A DNA stretch of 64,000 nucleotides from Intestinimonas massiliensis (ex Afouda et al. 2020) (GCF_900626285.1 NZ_LR131147.1:3085388-3149387), one strand, 5' to 3'; counted from the first letter of the stretch, positions 53,532 to 63,522 are shown. The notes: generated by a model not told the origin, from the letters alone. Numbers and translations are program-made.

Positions 53532-56500
53532 TCAGCCCTGCTTCAGCAGGTTGGTAAAGAGCTGGGCCACTTCCGCCCGGGTGGCAGTGCCCAGAGGATT
53601 GAGGCTGCTGTTGGAGCCCTGGATCAGCTTCTCAGCCACAGCCCACTTCATGGCGTACTCCGCCCAATCGGACACCTGCTGGCTGTCGGAGAAGGAGGCC
53701 AGATCGGTGGTGGCGGTCACGTCATTGCCCTTGTACCTGGCGTAGTTGTACAGCAGAACCGCCATCTGCTCCCGGGTGATGGGGTCCTCGGGGCCGAACT
53801 TGCCGCTGCCGTAGCCGCTGACGATGCCGTTGGCGGCGGCCCAGTTCACCGCGTCGGCGTACCAGGCGCCGGAGGCCACGTCGGTAAAGCCGGCGGAGGC
53901 GGCGGGCTTGCCCTGCTCCAGGTTATAGAGGATCTGGGCCATCATGCCCCGGGTCAGGTTCATGGCGGGGCTGAAGGTGGTGCCGTCGTTGGTGCCGGTC
54001 ATGATGCCCTTCCCGTACACATAGGACACGGCGTCATAGTACCAGGCGCTCTCCGCCACATCGGTGAAGGGCAGGCCCTTCTGGGCCTCGGCCTTGAACG
54101 CGGCCTTTACCGTCACCTTGGAGGCGGGCATGGTGAAGGTGTACTTGCCGTTCCCCTTGTCGGTGAGGGCCACAGCCTTGCCGTCCTTGTCGGTGACGGT
54201 GAGGGTATCCAGCACATAGCCCTTGTCGGGGGTGACAGTGAGGGTCACTGTGGTACCCTTGGAGGCGCTCTTGGTGCTGGCGGTGACGGCGCCGTTGGCG
54301 GCGCTCTCCACGGAGACGGCGTAGGTGGTCACACCGCCGCCGGAAGGCGCGGTGTAGGTGAAGTCACGGGCTTCGCCGGTGCCCAGGGTCAGGGCCGTGC
54401 CGTTGAGGGTCACGGTGATCTGGCCCGCGGTGCCGTTCTTCACGGTGATGGTGCGGCTGCTGCCGGTGACGCCGGCACTCAGGCCGTCGGCCAGGACGGT
54501 GACGGTCTGGCCGTCAACGGCGTCGTTGACGGCGTCCTGGAGGCTGTCATAGTACACGCCGTCCAGCTGGGCCTGGATCACGCCGGTGCTGTCGCCCAGC
54601 ACGGTAAAGGTGCTGAAGCCCTTGGCGTTGGTAAAGGTCAGGGTATCGCCGGACACGGTGCCCAGATGATAGTAGGTCTTTCCGCTGTCCTTCACGTGCC
54701 TGACGTAGAGGCTGCTGCCGTCAGCGGCAAAGCCGGCAGGCAGCGGGATGGTGATGTCCACCGGCGTGGTGACGTTCATCGCCACGCCCTCCCGGAGGGA
54801 CACAGTGTTGTCGTCGGTCATGTCGCCGGGGTTGGTGGTGGCCTTTACATTGTAGTAGGCGCCGATGTCCAGGGCCAGGGTCTTTTCGGTCTCATCGTAG
54901 CCGGTGACCTCCACCTTCAGGTAGGGCTCCACCACCACGGTGATGTCGGCGTCCCCAGTGCTGATGCCCGCGTCCGTCAGGGCCTTGTCCGCCGCGTCCT
55001 TGGTGCCCACAACGCCGGCATCGCTGCTCAGACCCACCGCCGCATCGGTCAGATCCTTGGCGGTGTCCGCGCTGTTCAGGGCGCCGGCCAGCTCGGTTCC
55101 GAAGTTCTCCGGCAGGCCCAGGCTCTCGCCCACCTCAACGGAGGGCTCACCGGCGGAGACGGCGGTCTCCACGTCGGGCTCCTCCGCCTGCCGGGCGACG
55201 GTGTAATAATAGGTCACGCCGTTGACAACCCTGGTCTCGGCGGCGGCGGCATAGCCGTCCGCCGCATAGGCGCCGGGGTTGGAGGTAAAGGCGCCGCCGG
55301 TGACGGAGACCGTGTCCTTCGTGGTCTCCCGCACCAGGATGCAGTCCTTGCCGCCGGCGCTGCTGAGGCAGCCGCCTTCCACCTTCAGGTTGACCACATT
55401 GGTCATGCCCGCCACATTGCCGATCTCATGGATGGCGGTGGAGTGCAGGCTCTGGACCACGGCGTCCCCGGAGATGGTCAGGTTCATCTGGCCGCTGTAG
55501 CCGATATAGGAATCAATCACGATGGCGGAGCCGTCATAGGCGATGCCGTTGGTGTTGGAGTAGCTGTCGTCCAGCACGTCGTCGTTGGCCACGCCTCTGA
55601 CCGTACCGCCGGTGATGTTCAGGGTGCCGGACTTGATGCCGATGGCCGCGTATCCCTCCACGGTACCGCCCGCGATGTTAACGGTGCCCAGCTGAGGCTG
55701 GTAGATGGCCACGCTCTTGGCCGTCACGGAGGCGCCGTCATAGATGTTGATCTCGGTCCCGCCGTTGTTGGTGGCGGCATTTCTGGTGCCGTTTCCGAAG
55801 ATGGCGCTGTCGTTCTTGCTGTTGATGGTGCCGTAGACATTCAGGGTGGCGCCCTTGCCGCCGATCCAGACGCCCAGGCCGTTTTCCACATCCACCACCA
55901 CATCGGGTCCGATGGTGAGGGTGGTCTTGGCGGTGGTGTCCGCCCAGGTGGCCCCGTCGGTGTTGCCCACCACCTGGAAGCCCCAGACATCGTTCCCGGT
56001 CACATTCATGGTGCCGGAGCCGGTCAGTTCCAGGCTGCCGCCGTTCACCACGGAGAAGCCGTGGGTGGAGGCGCCCGCCACGGAGATGGTCTTGCCGTTC
56101 ATGTCGATCCGCAGGTCCTTGGCGATGGCAAGCCGGCCGGGCAGAGCCACATTGTTCAGCAGCTTGATGGTGTCGCCGTTCTTGGCGGCCGCCACAGCGG
56201 CGGAGAGGGAATTATAATAGTAGTTGGAGCCGATGGAGGCCACGGCGTTTTCCGCGCTCAGGGGAACCACGGTATAGGTACCGTCCCCGTTGGCCTTGCC
56301 CGTCATGGAGGGATCCGCGTAGGGGGTGGGGTCGGCGTCATAGTTGCCGGCGGAAATGGTCAGGGAACCGCCCGCGCCCACAGAAACCTTGGCAAAGCCG
56401 GTGACCTTGACGTCGGCGCTGATGGCCACGGCCTCGGTCAGGACAACGTTCCGCTCCACGCTCACCAGGCTGCCGTCCCCGGCGGCGGCCACAGCGTCGG

Positions 56501-58580
56501 CGAAGGAGGCGTAGGGCATGCCGTCCACCGTGGCCGCGATGGTACCGGCGTCGGCGGCAGTCCACACGCCGTCGGCCTTTACGGCCTCCTTGTCGGGCTG
56601 CAGATTGTTGGTGGCCGTAGTATAGGCCACCAGCTTGTCCGTCTCGGTGCCCTTCACTGTGACGGTCAGGCCGGAGTGATCCAGGCCGATGATCTCCACC
56701 GGAGCAGTGGCCCCGTAACCGCCGCAGATGCCGCCGTTGACGTTGATGGTGGTCACCGTACCGGCCAGGGTGCAGTTGTAGATGCCGATGGTGCCCTTGG
56801 AGCCGGTGCTGGTGCCCCAGACCGCGCCCTGATTGGCGTAGCCGGTGACGTCGGCGTCCAGGGTGCAGCCGATGAACTCCACCCGGGCGGAGGGGTCGTC
56901 GGTCCAGATCTGACCCACAAAGCCGCCCACGCCGTAGCTGATGGGGCTGCTCACGGTATAATCCTGAATGTGCACGTTCTGCACGGTGCAGCTGCCGCTC
57001 ATATATCCGGCCAGGGCGCCGATATAGCTGCTGGTGCTGTTGGTGCTGGTGCCGCTGATGGTCAGGTTCCTGACGGTCACATCGCCCACATTGCCGAAGA
57101 GGCCGCCCCGGTACTCGGAGGTCACCACCACCTGCAGGTCGCTGATGGTGTGATTGCCGCCGTCAAAGGTAGAACCGTGATAGAAGCTGGAGCTGCCGAT
57201 GGGGGTAAATTCCACATCAGGCATGGCGATATCGCCGGCCAGCCTGACAGAGGCGGGGATATTGCCGTTGTCCCACTCCACCAGGCAGGAGAGCCATTGC
57301 AGCTGCATGGGGGTGGAGATGGTGCACACGCCGTTCTCCACCGCGGGATAGTCGGTAATGGTGCCGTTGTTGGTGAGATTCAGCGGATGCTCCACAAAGC
57401 CCTGGGCCCCGACGGTCAGGGTGCCGTCGTTGGTCATGGTGCTGTCCAGAGACAGGATGCCGTTCACCGTCAGGGTAACATCAGCAGGCACCGTCAGGGT
57501 GTAGCCCTGCTGCAGGGTGAGGTCGGCGCCGGCGGGGATGGTCATGTCGGCGCCCAAAGTGATGCGCTTGGGCTCCAGCACGGAGCCGTTCAGGGCCCCG
57601 GCCAGCTCCTCATAGCTGTTTACCGTCAGGTCGGCGGCGGGCTGGGCGGCCTGCACCACATAGCCGCTCTCCTCCTCCACGGCGATGTAGCCCTCCGGCA
57701 GATAGTCGGCGTAGGGCTCATGCTTGAAGGTGCCGCCGTAGATCTGCACGTTGCCGGCGGACTCAAAGTCCAGGACGTCCGTTCTGGAGCCGTTGCAGGC
57801 AAAGCTGCCGCCGTAGATGTAAACCTTCGCGTTGTACATGGTGGAAACGGCGTAGTCCGTCTCCGAAATGACGGTAACAGTCTTGCCCTCAGCGGGGCGG
57901 ATGGTCAGCACGCCGTCATAGAACATGCTGATGGCGTTCATGTAGTTGTCCCCCGCGCCGCTGCTGCCGCCGGCATAAAAGTATCCGCCGGTGATGGTCA
58001 CGTCGCCCAGCGCGGAAACCGCGCGGCCCATGCCGGAGCTGCCGCCGGAGGCCAGGATCTGACCGCCGTTGATGGTGGTGCTGCTCCCCGCCTCCGTATA
58101 GATGGCGTTGCGGTTATAGCTGGTAACGGTGCCGTCGTTGATTACAACCGTACCGTAATTCTGGATGCCGCAGCGGCCGATGAGCTTGGTCTCCTGCCCC
58201 TCGTCCTGCTCCACGGTCAGAACACCGCTTTTCTGGTTGTTGACCGCGAAATGGGCCGCGGTGTTCTCCTTGGCCGCCACCGTGCCGTTCTTGACGGTCA
58301 GCGTGCCGCTGTTGTCGATCACGTCCACATCCGCCTCCACAGACAGGGTGTGTCCGTTCAGGTCCAGCGTGATGCTCTGCTCCGCCGGAACGGACAGAGT
58401 GGCCGACAGGGTGATGTCGTCCGTCAGTTGGATCACATCTCCCGCTGCGGCCTCCGCCACCGCGGCCGTCAGCTCCGCCTCATCAGCCGCGGAGCTGGAA
58501 TCCGCCGCCATTGCCGTCATAGGCAGAATGCTGAATAGCATAGCTATCGTCAATAAGACGGCAAAACATCGTTTTTTCAT
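53532..58580 (-). CDS. Giant secreted beta-helix protein with C-terminal SLH domains
   Basis: A 1682-residue exported protein. Signal peptide MKKRCFAVLLTIAMLFSILP is cleaved near AMAA. Most of the protein (about 35-1130) consists of right-handed beta-helix-type repeats with G-x-[LIV]-x-[LIV]-x-G-G patterns (TINGG, VYIYGGSF, NITGGTVRG), as in adhesins and pectate-lyase-fold proteins; conserved lyase residues were not identified. After a beta region and an InlB/BIG-like unit (about 1370-1480) three SLH domains (about 1505-1680) attach it to the wall. AAAGGAGG precedes ATG 58580. Its SLH repeats are like those of the convergent gene, so both probably use the same wall polymer. Adhesin or surface-layer role inferred. 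Confidence 0.85.
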   Translation of the reverse strand: MKKRCFAVLLTIAMLFSILPMTAMAADSSSAADEAELTAAVAEAAAGDVIQLTDDITLSATLSVPAEQSITLDLNGHTLSVEADVDVIDNSGTLTVKNGTVAAKENTAAHFAVNNQKSGVLTVEQDEGQETKLIGRCGIQNYGTVVINDGTVTSYNRNAIYTEAGSSTTINGGQILASGGSSGMGRAVSALGDVTITGGYFYAGGSSGAGDNYMNAISMFYDGVLTIRPAEGKTVTVISETDYAVSTMYNAKVYIYGGSFACNGSRTDVLDFESAGNVQIYGGTFKHEPYADYLPEGYIAVEEESGYVVQAAQPAADLTVNSYEELAGALNGSVLEPKRITLGADMTIPAGADLTLQQGYTLTVPADVTLTVNGILSLDSTMTNDGTLTVGAQGFVEHPLNLTNNGTITDYPAVENGVCTISTPMQLQWLSCLVEWDNGNIPASVRLAGDIAMPDVEFTPIGSSSFYHGSTFDGGNHTISDLQVVVTSEYRGGLFGNVGDVTVRNLTISGTSTNSTSSYIGALAGYMSGSCTVQNVHIQDYTVSSPISYGVGGFVGQIWTDDPSARVEFIGCTLDADVTGYANQGAVWGTSTGSKGTIGIYNCTLAGTVTTINVNGGICGGYGATAPVEIIGLDHSGLTVTVKGTETDKLVAYTTATNNLQPDKEAVKADGVWTAADAGTIAATVDGMPYASFADAVAAAGDGSLVSVERNVVLTEAVAISADVKVTGFAKVSVGAGGSLTISAGNYDADPTPYADPSMTGKANGDGTYTVVPLSAENAVASIGSNYYYNSLSAAVAAAKNGDTIKLLNNVALPGRLAIAKDLRIDMNGKTISVAGASTHGFSVVNGGSLELTGSGTMNVTGNDVWGFQVVGNTDGATWADTTAKTTLTIGPDVVVDVENGLGVWIGGKGATLNVYGTINSKNDSAIFGNGTRNAATNNGGTEINIYDGASVTAKSVAIYQPQLGTVNIAGGTVEGYAAIGIKSGTLNITGGTVRGVANDDVLDDSYSNTNGIAYDGSAIVIDSYIGYSGQMNLTISGDAVVQSLHSTAIHEIGNVAGMTNVVNLKVEGGCLSSAGGKDCILVRETTKDTVSVTGGAFTSNPGAYAADGYAAAAETRVVNGVTYYYTVARQAEEPDVETAVSAGEPSVEVGESLGLPENFGTELAGALNSADTAKDLTDAAVGLSSDAGVVGTKDAADKALTDAGISTGDADITVVVEPYLKVEVTGYDETEKTLALDIGAYYNVKATTNPGDMTDDNTVSLREGVAMNVTTPVDITIPLPAGFAADGSSLYVRHVKDSGKTYYHLGTVSGDTLTFTNAKGFSTFTVLGDSTGVIQAQLDGVYYDSLQDAVNDAVDGQTVTVLADGLSAGVTGSSRTITVKNGTAGQITVTLNGTALTLGTGEARDFTYTAPSGGGVTTYAVSVESAANGAVTASTKSASKGTTVTLTVTPDKGYVLDTLTVTDKDGKAVALTDKGNGKYTFTMPASKVTVKAAFKAEAQKGLPFTDVAESAWYYDAVSYVYGKGIMTGTNDGTTFSPAMNLTRGMMAQILYNLEQGKPAASAGFTDVASGAWYADAVNWAAANGIVSGYGSGKFGPEDPITREQMAVLLYNYARYKGNDVTATTDLASFSDSQQVSDWAEYAMKWAVAEKLIQGSNSSLNPLGTATRAEVAQLFTNLLKQG

Positions 58581-58617
58581 ACAGGTACCTCCTTTGCTGG
58601 TTCCGATGCGCTTTTAT

Positions 58618-58646
58618 ACTATAGCAAAATCACGCTGCTCTGTCCA
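58618..58646 (-). promoter_or_regulatory. Promoter of the giant SLH protein gene
   Basis: Minus-strand TGGACA (58641-58646), 17-bp spacer, TATAGT (58618-58623), about 35 bp before ATG 58580. Confidence 0.7.
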
Positions 58647-58717
58647 GAGATCTCCCCTGTATTTACGCGGTCTTTACCATGGCCGGTTTCCCGGGGCGGG
58701 ATATGGCCGCCCCTCGG

Positions 58718-58747
58718 TTGACAAGGCTACGCAGGGTGAAATATAAT
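58718..58747 (+). promoter_or_regulatory. Promoter of the adenine deaminase operon
   Basis: TTGACA (58718-58723), 18-bp spacer, TATAAT (58742-58747). The leader of about 50 nt is too short for a purine riboswitch, so none is called. Confidence 0.8.
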
Positions 58748-58801
58748 AAGCAGGATAACTGGCGAAATTTGACGATTCGCCCACAAAGGAGACTATATCA
58801 T

Positions 58802-60562
58802 ATGATGGATAACAGGCTCATCGCAGTGGCCCAGGGCCAGGCTCCGGCTGACGTGATCATCCGGGGCGGCCAGCTGGTCAACGTCCACACCGCAGAGATC
58901 TACCCCGCCGATGTCGCCATCGCCGGGGAGCGCATCGCCGCCGTAGGCAAGCTGCCCGAGGGGTGCTGCGGCCCGGACACCAAGATCATTGACGCCGCCG
59001 GCAAGTATCTGGCCCCCGGCTTTATCGACGCCCACATCCATATTGAGAGCAGCATGCTCACCTACACCGAGTTTGCCAAGATGGTGGTCAAGCACGGCAC
59101 CACCGCCGTGGCCAGCGACCTGATGGAGATCACCATCGTCTCCGGTGTGGAGGGCATGAAGGAAGTGCTGGCCGAGTCGGAGCACACCCCCGTGAAGCTG
59201 TACTACCCCGTCCCCGCCTTCATGGAGGAGAACGGGCTCCAGACCACCGGCTCCACCCTCCACGCCGAGATGATGGACGAGCTGATCCAGCTGCCTCAGG
59301 CGGTGGGTCTGGCCGAGGTGCTGGTGCCCCCCATCCTGGGCGGCAGCCCCGCCTCCGCCCACATGCTGGAGCTGGCGGAGAAGTACCACAAGACCGCCGA
59401 GGGCCACGCCCCCGCCACCTATGACGGGGCGCTGAACGCCTATGTATCCGCCGGCATCAACTCCGACCACGAGTCCACCAACAAGGAGGAGGCCCTCCAG
59501 AAGCTGAGAGCCGGTCTGCGGGTGCTGATGCGGGAGGGCTCCGCCTCCACCGACCTGCGGGCCTGCCTGAAGGTCCTGACCGAAAACCACGTGGACGCAC
59601 GCCACTGCGCCATGGTGTCCGACGACATTGACGCCCTCCACATCAAGGACCTGGGCCACCTGGACCACAAGGTACGCATCGCCGTGGAGGAGGGCGTGAA
59701 CCCGGTGACTGCCATCCAGATGGTCACCCTCAACCCCGCCGAGAGCTTCCGCATCGACAACGAGTGCGGCTCCATCACCCCCGGCAAGTACGCCGACGTG
59801 GTGCTGCTGTCCTCCCTGGAGCAGTGCAAGGTGGAGCAGGTGGTGTCCAAGGGCGAGCTCATCGTGGACCACGGCGCCCTCACCCGGGAGCTGAAGGCCC
59901 CCGCCTACAGCGACAAGCTGCTGAACACCGTCCACATGCCCGCCGTCACCGGGGACGACCTGGTGCTCAAGGTGGACCCCAAGGCCAAAAAGGCCACCGT
60001 CCACGTCATCGGCGCCTCCCCCGTGTCCCTGCTCACCGACGACCTGACCGTCACCCTGCCGGTGGCCGACGGCGTGGTACAGCCCGATGTGGACCATGAC
60101 ATCCTGCGCATCGCCTGTGTGGAGCGCTACGGCAAGAACGGCTCCATCGGCCGGGCCTTCATCAAGAACTTTGGTCTGAAGTCGGGCGCCATCGCCATCT
60201 CCGTGGGCCACGACCACCACAACGTATCTGTGGTGGGCTCCGATCCCGCCGACATGGCCCTGGCGGTCAACCGCATCCAGGAGCTCCAGGGCGGCCTGGT
60301 GTTCGTGGACGGCGGCAAGGTCATTGAGGAGATCGCCCTACCCATCTGCGGCCTGCTGGCCGACGAGGAGGGCGAGGTTGTGGCCGAGAAGCTGCGGGCG
60401 GTCATCGCCGCCATGGCCCAGCGGGGCTGCACCGTCCCCTCCCCCAACGTGACCCTGTCCTTCATCACCCTGATCTTCATTCCCGCGCTGGCCATCTCCG
60501 ACCAGGGTCTGTTCGACGTGAGCAAGTTCCAGATCATCGACCCGGTGATCTCGGTGGAATAA
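58802..60562 (+). CDS. ade: Adenine deaminase
   Basis: A 586-residue amidohydrolase converting adenine to hypoxanthine and ammonia. Metal motif AHIHIESSML gives His78 and His80; other family motifs are AEGHAPA (near 200), SDHEST and CAMVSDD (near 280). The C-terminal part (SVGHDHHNVSVVG) is typical of bacterial Ade and separates it from dihydroorotase-type enzymes. ATG 58802 follows AAAGGAG; the longer frame from 58679 crosses the promoter. It forms an operon with a second amidohydrolase 13 bp downstream; together they suggest purine salvage or fermentation. Confidence 0.95.
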   Translation: MMDNRLIAVAQGQAPADVIIRGGQLVNVHTAEIYPADVAIAGERIAAVGKLPEGCCGPDTKIIDAAGKYLAPGFIDAHIHIESSMLTYTEFAKMVVKHGTTAVASDLMEITIVSGVEGMKEVLAESEHTPVKLYYPVPAFMEENGLQTTGSTLHAEMMDELIQLPQAVGLAEVLVPPILGGSPASAHMLELAEKYHKTAEGHAPATYDGALNAYVSAGINSDHESTNKEEALQKLRAGLRVLMREGSASTDLRACLKVLTENHVDARHCAMVSDDIDALHIKDLGHLDHKVRIAVEEGVNPVTAIQMVTLNPAESFRIDNECGSITPGKYADVVLLSSLEQCKVEQVVSKGELIVDHGALTRELKAPAYSDKLLNTVHMPAVTGDDLVLKVDPKAKKATVHVIGASPVSLLTDDLTVTLPVADGVVQPDVDHDILRIACVERYGKNGSIGRAFIKNFGLKSGAIAISVGHDHHNVSVVGSDPADMALAVNRIQELQGGLVFVDGGKVIEEIALPICGLLADEEGEVVAEKLRAVIAAMAQRGCTVPSPNVTLSFITLIFIPALAISDQGLFDVSKFQIIDPVISVE

Positions 60563-60575
60563 GGAGGAAAGCGCA

Positions 60576-61949
60576 ATGGCTCAGACTTATCTGAAAAACG
60601 GCTACGTCCTCTCCATGGACGCCAATGACACCGTGTATGACGGCGGCGGCGTGCTGGTGGAGGACGACAAGATCGTGGCAGTGGGCAAGGTGGACCCCGC
60701 TCTGGTGAAACCCGACGCGGAGGTCATCGAGCTGAACGGCAAGTACGTCCTGCCCGGCTTCGTCAACACCCACGTCCACACCTCCCAGCAGATCAGCCGG
60801 GGCGTGGGCGACGACGTGGACTTCATCACCTGGCTCCACGACCGGATGTGGCCCTATGAGAGCAACATGACCGAGGAGGATTCCTACGTCTCCACCCTGA
60901 TGACCTCCCTGGAGCTGATCCGCTCCGGCGTCACCTCCTTCGCCGAGCCCGGCGGACAGTTCGTCTCCGGCATGGCCCGGGCCACCAAGGAGTCCGGCCT
61001 GCGGGGCAAGCTGGCCAAGTCCGTCATGGACTGCGGCGAGGGGCTGCCCAAGATCTGGCAGCGCACCATGGACCAGGAGCTGGAGCAGCAGGTCATCGAC
61101 CTGGAGAAGTACCACAACACCGCCGACGGCCGGGTCCAGGTGTGGTTCGGCCTGCGGACCATCTTCAACAACACCGACGAGCTGTGCGTGCGCACCAAGG
61201 AGCTGGCCGACAAGTACGGCGTGGGCATCCACATGCACGTAGCCGAGGCCAAGGAGGAGAAGGAGTATACCTACGCCCGCTGGGGCGAGGGCACTGTCAA
61301 GCACCTGGAGAAGCTGGGCGTGCTGGACAAGAACCTGCTGGCCGTCCACACGGTGTGGCTCACCGACGAGGAGCTGGAGCTCTTCAAGAAGCGGGACGTG
61401 AAGGTGTCCCACAACCCCGCCTCCGCCATGCGGGTGCTGGGCTTCGCCCGCATCCCCAAGATGCTGGACATGGGCATCTGCGTGTCCATCGGCACCGATG
61501 GCGCCTCCTCCTCCAACCACATGGACATGGTGGATGAGATGTGGCTCACCTCCCTGATCCACAAGGGCTGGCGGCTGGATCCCACCGTGGTGCCCGCCCA
61601 GGACATCCTGCGGATGGCCACCAAGTGGGGCGCCCGGGCCCTGCTGGACGAGGACCTGTACGGCTCCCTGGAGGCGGGCAAGAAGGCCGACCTCATCGTC
61701 ATCGACCCCCACGGCCCCTCCATGATGCCGGTGAACGACAAGATCGCCGCACTGGTCACCGCCATGCACTCCTCCAACGTCCAGTCCACCATGTGCGACG
61801 GCAAGTGGCTCATGCGGGACCGGAAGATCCTGGTGCTGGACGAGGAGGCCATCCTGAAGGAGGCCTGCGCCCGGGGCGCCGCCATCTACGACCGGGCGGG
61901 TATCAAGCTGCCCGACCGCTTCCCGGTGGTCAAGGTGGACCAGGACTAA
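60576..61949 (+). CDS. Amidohydrolase of the S-adenosylhomocysteine/guanine/8-oxoguanine deaminase group
   Basis: A 457-residue metal-dependent deaminase or hydrolase. The metal ligands are visible as His66 and His68 (NTHVHTSQ), the third His in GIHMHVAEAKEE, the catalytic-site His in AVHTVWLTDEE and Asp in SIGTDGASSSN. It belongs to the Atz/Trz-related cluster that includes 5'-methylthioadenosine/S-adenosylhomocysteine deaminase, guanine deaminase, 8-oxoguanine deaminase and chlorohydrolases. Position directly after adenine deaminase favours a purine-type substrate; which one is not readable. AAGGAGGAAAG precedes ATG 60576. Confidence 0.88.
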   Translation: MAQTYLKNGYVLSMDANDTVYDGGGVLVEDDKIVAVGKVDPALVKPDAEVIELNGKYVLPGFVNTHVHTSQQISRGVGDDVDFITWLHDRMWPYESNMTEEDSYVSTLMTSLELIRSGVTSFAEPGGQFVSGMARATKESGLRGKLAKSVMDCGEGLPKIWQRTMDQELEQQVIDLEKYHNTADGRVQVWFGLRTIFNNTDELCVRTKELADKYGVGIHMHVAEAKEEKEYTYARWGEGTVKHLEKLGVLDKNLLAVHTVWLTDEELELFKKRDVKVSHNPASAMRVLGFARIPKMLDMGICVSIGTDGASSSNHMDMVDEMWLTSLIHKGWRLDPTVVPAQDILRMATKWGARALLDEDLYGSLEAGKKADLIVIDPHGPSMMPVNDKIAALVTAMHSSNVQSTMCDGKWLMRDRKILVLDEEAILKEACARGAAIYDRAGIKLPDRFPVVKVDQD

Positions 61950-61960
61950 CTGAATGATAA

Positions 61961-61997
61961 AAAAGGGGACCGGATCCCACTGGATCCGGTCCTCTTT
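61961..61997. terminator. Bidirectional intrinsic terminator after the amidohydrolase operon
   Basis: An 11-bp stem GGACCGGATCC/GGATCCGGTCC with a 4-nt loop, extended by A-T pairs on either side, between converging genes. Confidence 0.88.
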
Positions 61998-62003
61998 CCT
62001 GCG

Positions 62004-62213
62004 TTACAGTTTGAAATCCTCGTCCTTCAGATTGCTGAAGTCGGGGGCCTTGGGCATGGGCGGCACCCGCTTGAGGGGGTCGTACTTGAACGCCCGGCAG
62101 CTTCCGGCGGGAGAGACTACCCCCTTTTTGGCACAGAGGACCTTCTCCTCGTCCAGCTGGGTCCCCCGTTCACAGTAGGCGCAGCGGGGCTCGATCTTCT
62201 TTTGGAACAGCAT
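62004..62213 (-). CDS. Small conserved Cys-rich protein of unknown function
   Basis: A 69-residue protein beginning MLFQKKIEPRCAYCERG. Cysteines at 11, 14, 27 and 39 (C-x2-C ... C ... C) could form a zinc ribbon; the segment CRAFKYDPLKRVPP is strongly conserved in similar small proteins I recall from other Clostridia. No signal peptide or membrane segment. It has its own promoter inside the end of ylbJ and a terminator after it. Function unknown. Confidence 0.8.
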   Translation of the reverse strand: MLFQKKIEPRCAYCERGTQLDEEKVLCAKKGVVSPAGSCRAFKYDPLKRVPPMPKAPDFSNLKDEDFKL

Positions 62214-62260
62214 GGGAACGCCTCCTCCCCGCTCTGCCGCGGGCCGATTCTCTTCAGCAC

Positions 62261-62290
62261 ATTATAGCACGGCCCTTCCGCCCTTGCCAA
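62261..62290 (-). promoter_or_regulatory. Promoter of the small Cys-rich protein gene
   Basis: Minus-strand TTGGCA (62285-62290), 18-bp spacer, TATAAT (62261-62266), with a TGC extended -10. It overlaps the last codons of ylbJ. Confidence 0.7.
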
Positions 62291-63452
62291 GTTTTTTTCT
62301 GGAGCCGGCGGCCGCCGCCAGGAAAAACAGGAGGAACACCATCCAGGCGCTCACCACCGAAACCGCCAGGGTTCTGGAGAAGCCGGTGCCCGCGATGTCG
62401 GCCACCTGCTGGGCCAGGTAGTGGGACACGGGGGCCTCCAGCGGCACCACCCGCACCAGGAAGGCGGTAAACAGGGCGGCCAGACCCCCGTGGAGCAGCT
62501 TGCCCAGCAGATAGGTGCGGGGGGACAGGCCGCTGTCCCCCAGGAAGGAGAGCACCTGGCAGTGGACGGAGATCCCCGCCCAGCCCAGGATGAAGGCGGC
62601 CATGGTGAGCCGGCCGCTGAGGGTTCCCTCCCCCGACAGGGTCCACACCCCGGAGGAGATCTCCACCAGGCCGGTGAGCAGCCGCCGGGCCCACTCCGGC
62701 GTCATGCCGAAGGGGGCCAGCACCGTGCCCAGCACCTGGGCCAGGCCGGGGAGAAAGCCGGAGGTGACCAGCATCTGGATCACCACCGTAAAGAAGATCA
62801 CAAAGGCGCAGATATTCAGGGTGGAGAGAAAGGAATTCTTGATGGCCCCGGTAAAGGCGGCGGTAAACCGGGGAGCCCGGAACCGGGGGGCCGTCCCCCG
62901 CCGGGCTTCGCTTTGTTTCTCCCGTCCGGCGCCGTAGAACCGGAAGAGCACCCCGATGCACACCGACGCCAGGGCGTGGGCCAGGCAGAGCAGCACCCCT
63001 ACCCGGCTGCTGGCAAAGACGCCGGCCCCCACCACCCCCAGGATGAAGGCGGGGCCGGAGTTGTTGCAGAAGGCCAGCAGCCGCTCGGCCTCCGTCTTGG
63101 TGCACATGCCGTTCTGGTACAGGCTGATGGCGGTCTTGGCCCCCACCGGGTAGCCCCCGATGAAGCCCAGGGCGAAGGCGGAGGCGCAGGCGCCGCCCAC
63201 GTTGAACAGGGGCCGCATGACCCCCTCCAGCAGCCGCCCCAGATACTCCGCCAGGCCCAGCTCCACCACCAGGGAGGAGAGCACGAAGAAGGGAAACAGG
63301 GAGGGGATGATCACGTTCCCGCACAGCTGGATGCCGGTGCGGGCCGCCTCCATGGAGTCCTGGGGATAGAGCAGCAGCGCCAGGGTGGCCCCCATCAGCC
63401 CCAGGCCCAGCAGCAGATCCCGCGCCCCTTGTTTTGAAAACAGCCTGGACAT
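62262..63452 (-). CDS. ylbJ: Sporulation integral membrane protein YlbJ
   Basis: A 396-residue membrane protein with about eight to ten hydrophobic helices and two nucleoside-recognition/gate-type halves, as in Bacillus YlbJ, a sigma-E-controlled protein of the mother cell needed for spore cortex. Diagnostic segments are IIPSLFPFFVLSSL (near 45), GGYPVGAKTA and FCNNSGPAFILG (near 100-130). ATG 63452 follows GGAGGTGA; the frame continues upstream to 63761 but without family similarity and into the TetR gene. Its presence indicates a spore former. No sigma-E promoter was identified with confidence. Confidence 0.9.
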   Translation of the reverse strand: MSRLFSKQGARDLLLGLGLMGATLALLLYPQDSMEAARTGIQLCGNVIIPSLFPFFVLSSLVVELGLAEYLGRLLEGVMRPLFNVGGACASAFALGFIGGYPVGAKTAISLYQNGMCTKTEAERLLAFCNNSGPAFILGVVGAGVFASSRVGVLLCLAHALASVCIGVLFRFYGAGREKQSEARRGTAPRFRAPRFTAAFTGAIKNSFLSTLNICAFVIFFTVVIQMLVTSGFLPGLAQVLGTVLAPFGMTPEWARRLLTGLVEISSGVWTLSGEGTLSGRLTMAAFILGWAGISVHCQVLSFLGDSGLSPRTYLLGKLLHGGLAALFTAFLVRVVPLEAPVSHYLAQQVADIAGTGFSRTLAVSVVSAWMVFLLFFLAAAAGSRKKLGKGGRAVL

Positions 63453-63522
63453 GGCCCTCACCTCCGTCAAGGATGCATATGCGTCCATGGCGGCAGAGTT
63501 GCCTGTCCAGGCTGAAAACGGC

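Noticed and set aside
53529..58538. 1669-codon open frame on the plus strand opposite the giant SLH gene
   Set aside because: Antisense shadow: repetitive Gly/Ala/Val/His sequence, no ribosome site, no domain, while the minus strand encodes a signal peptide, beta-helix repeats and three SLH domains.
58748..58801. Purine riboswitch upstream of adenine deaminase
   Set aside because: The leader is only about 50 nt and lacks the three-way-junction pattern; the gene has an ordinary promoter and ribosome site.
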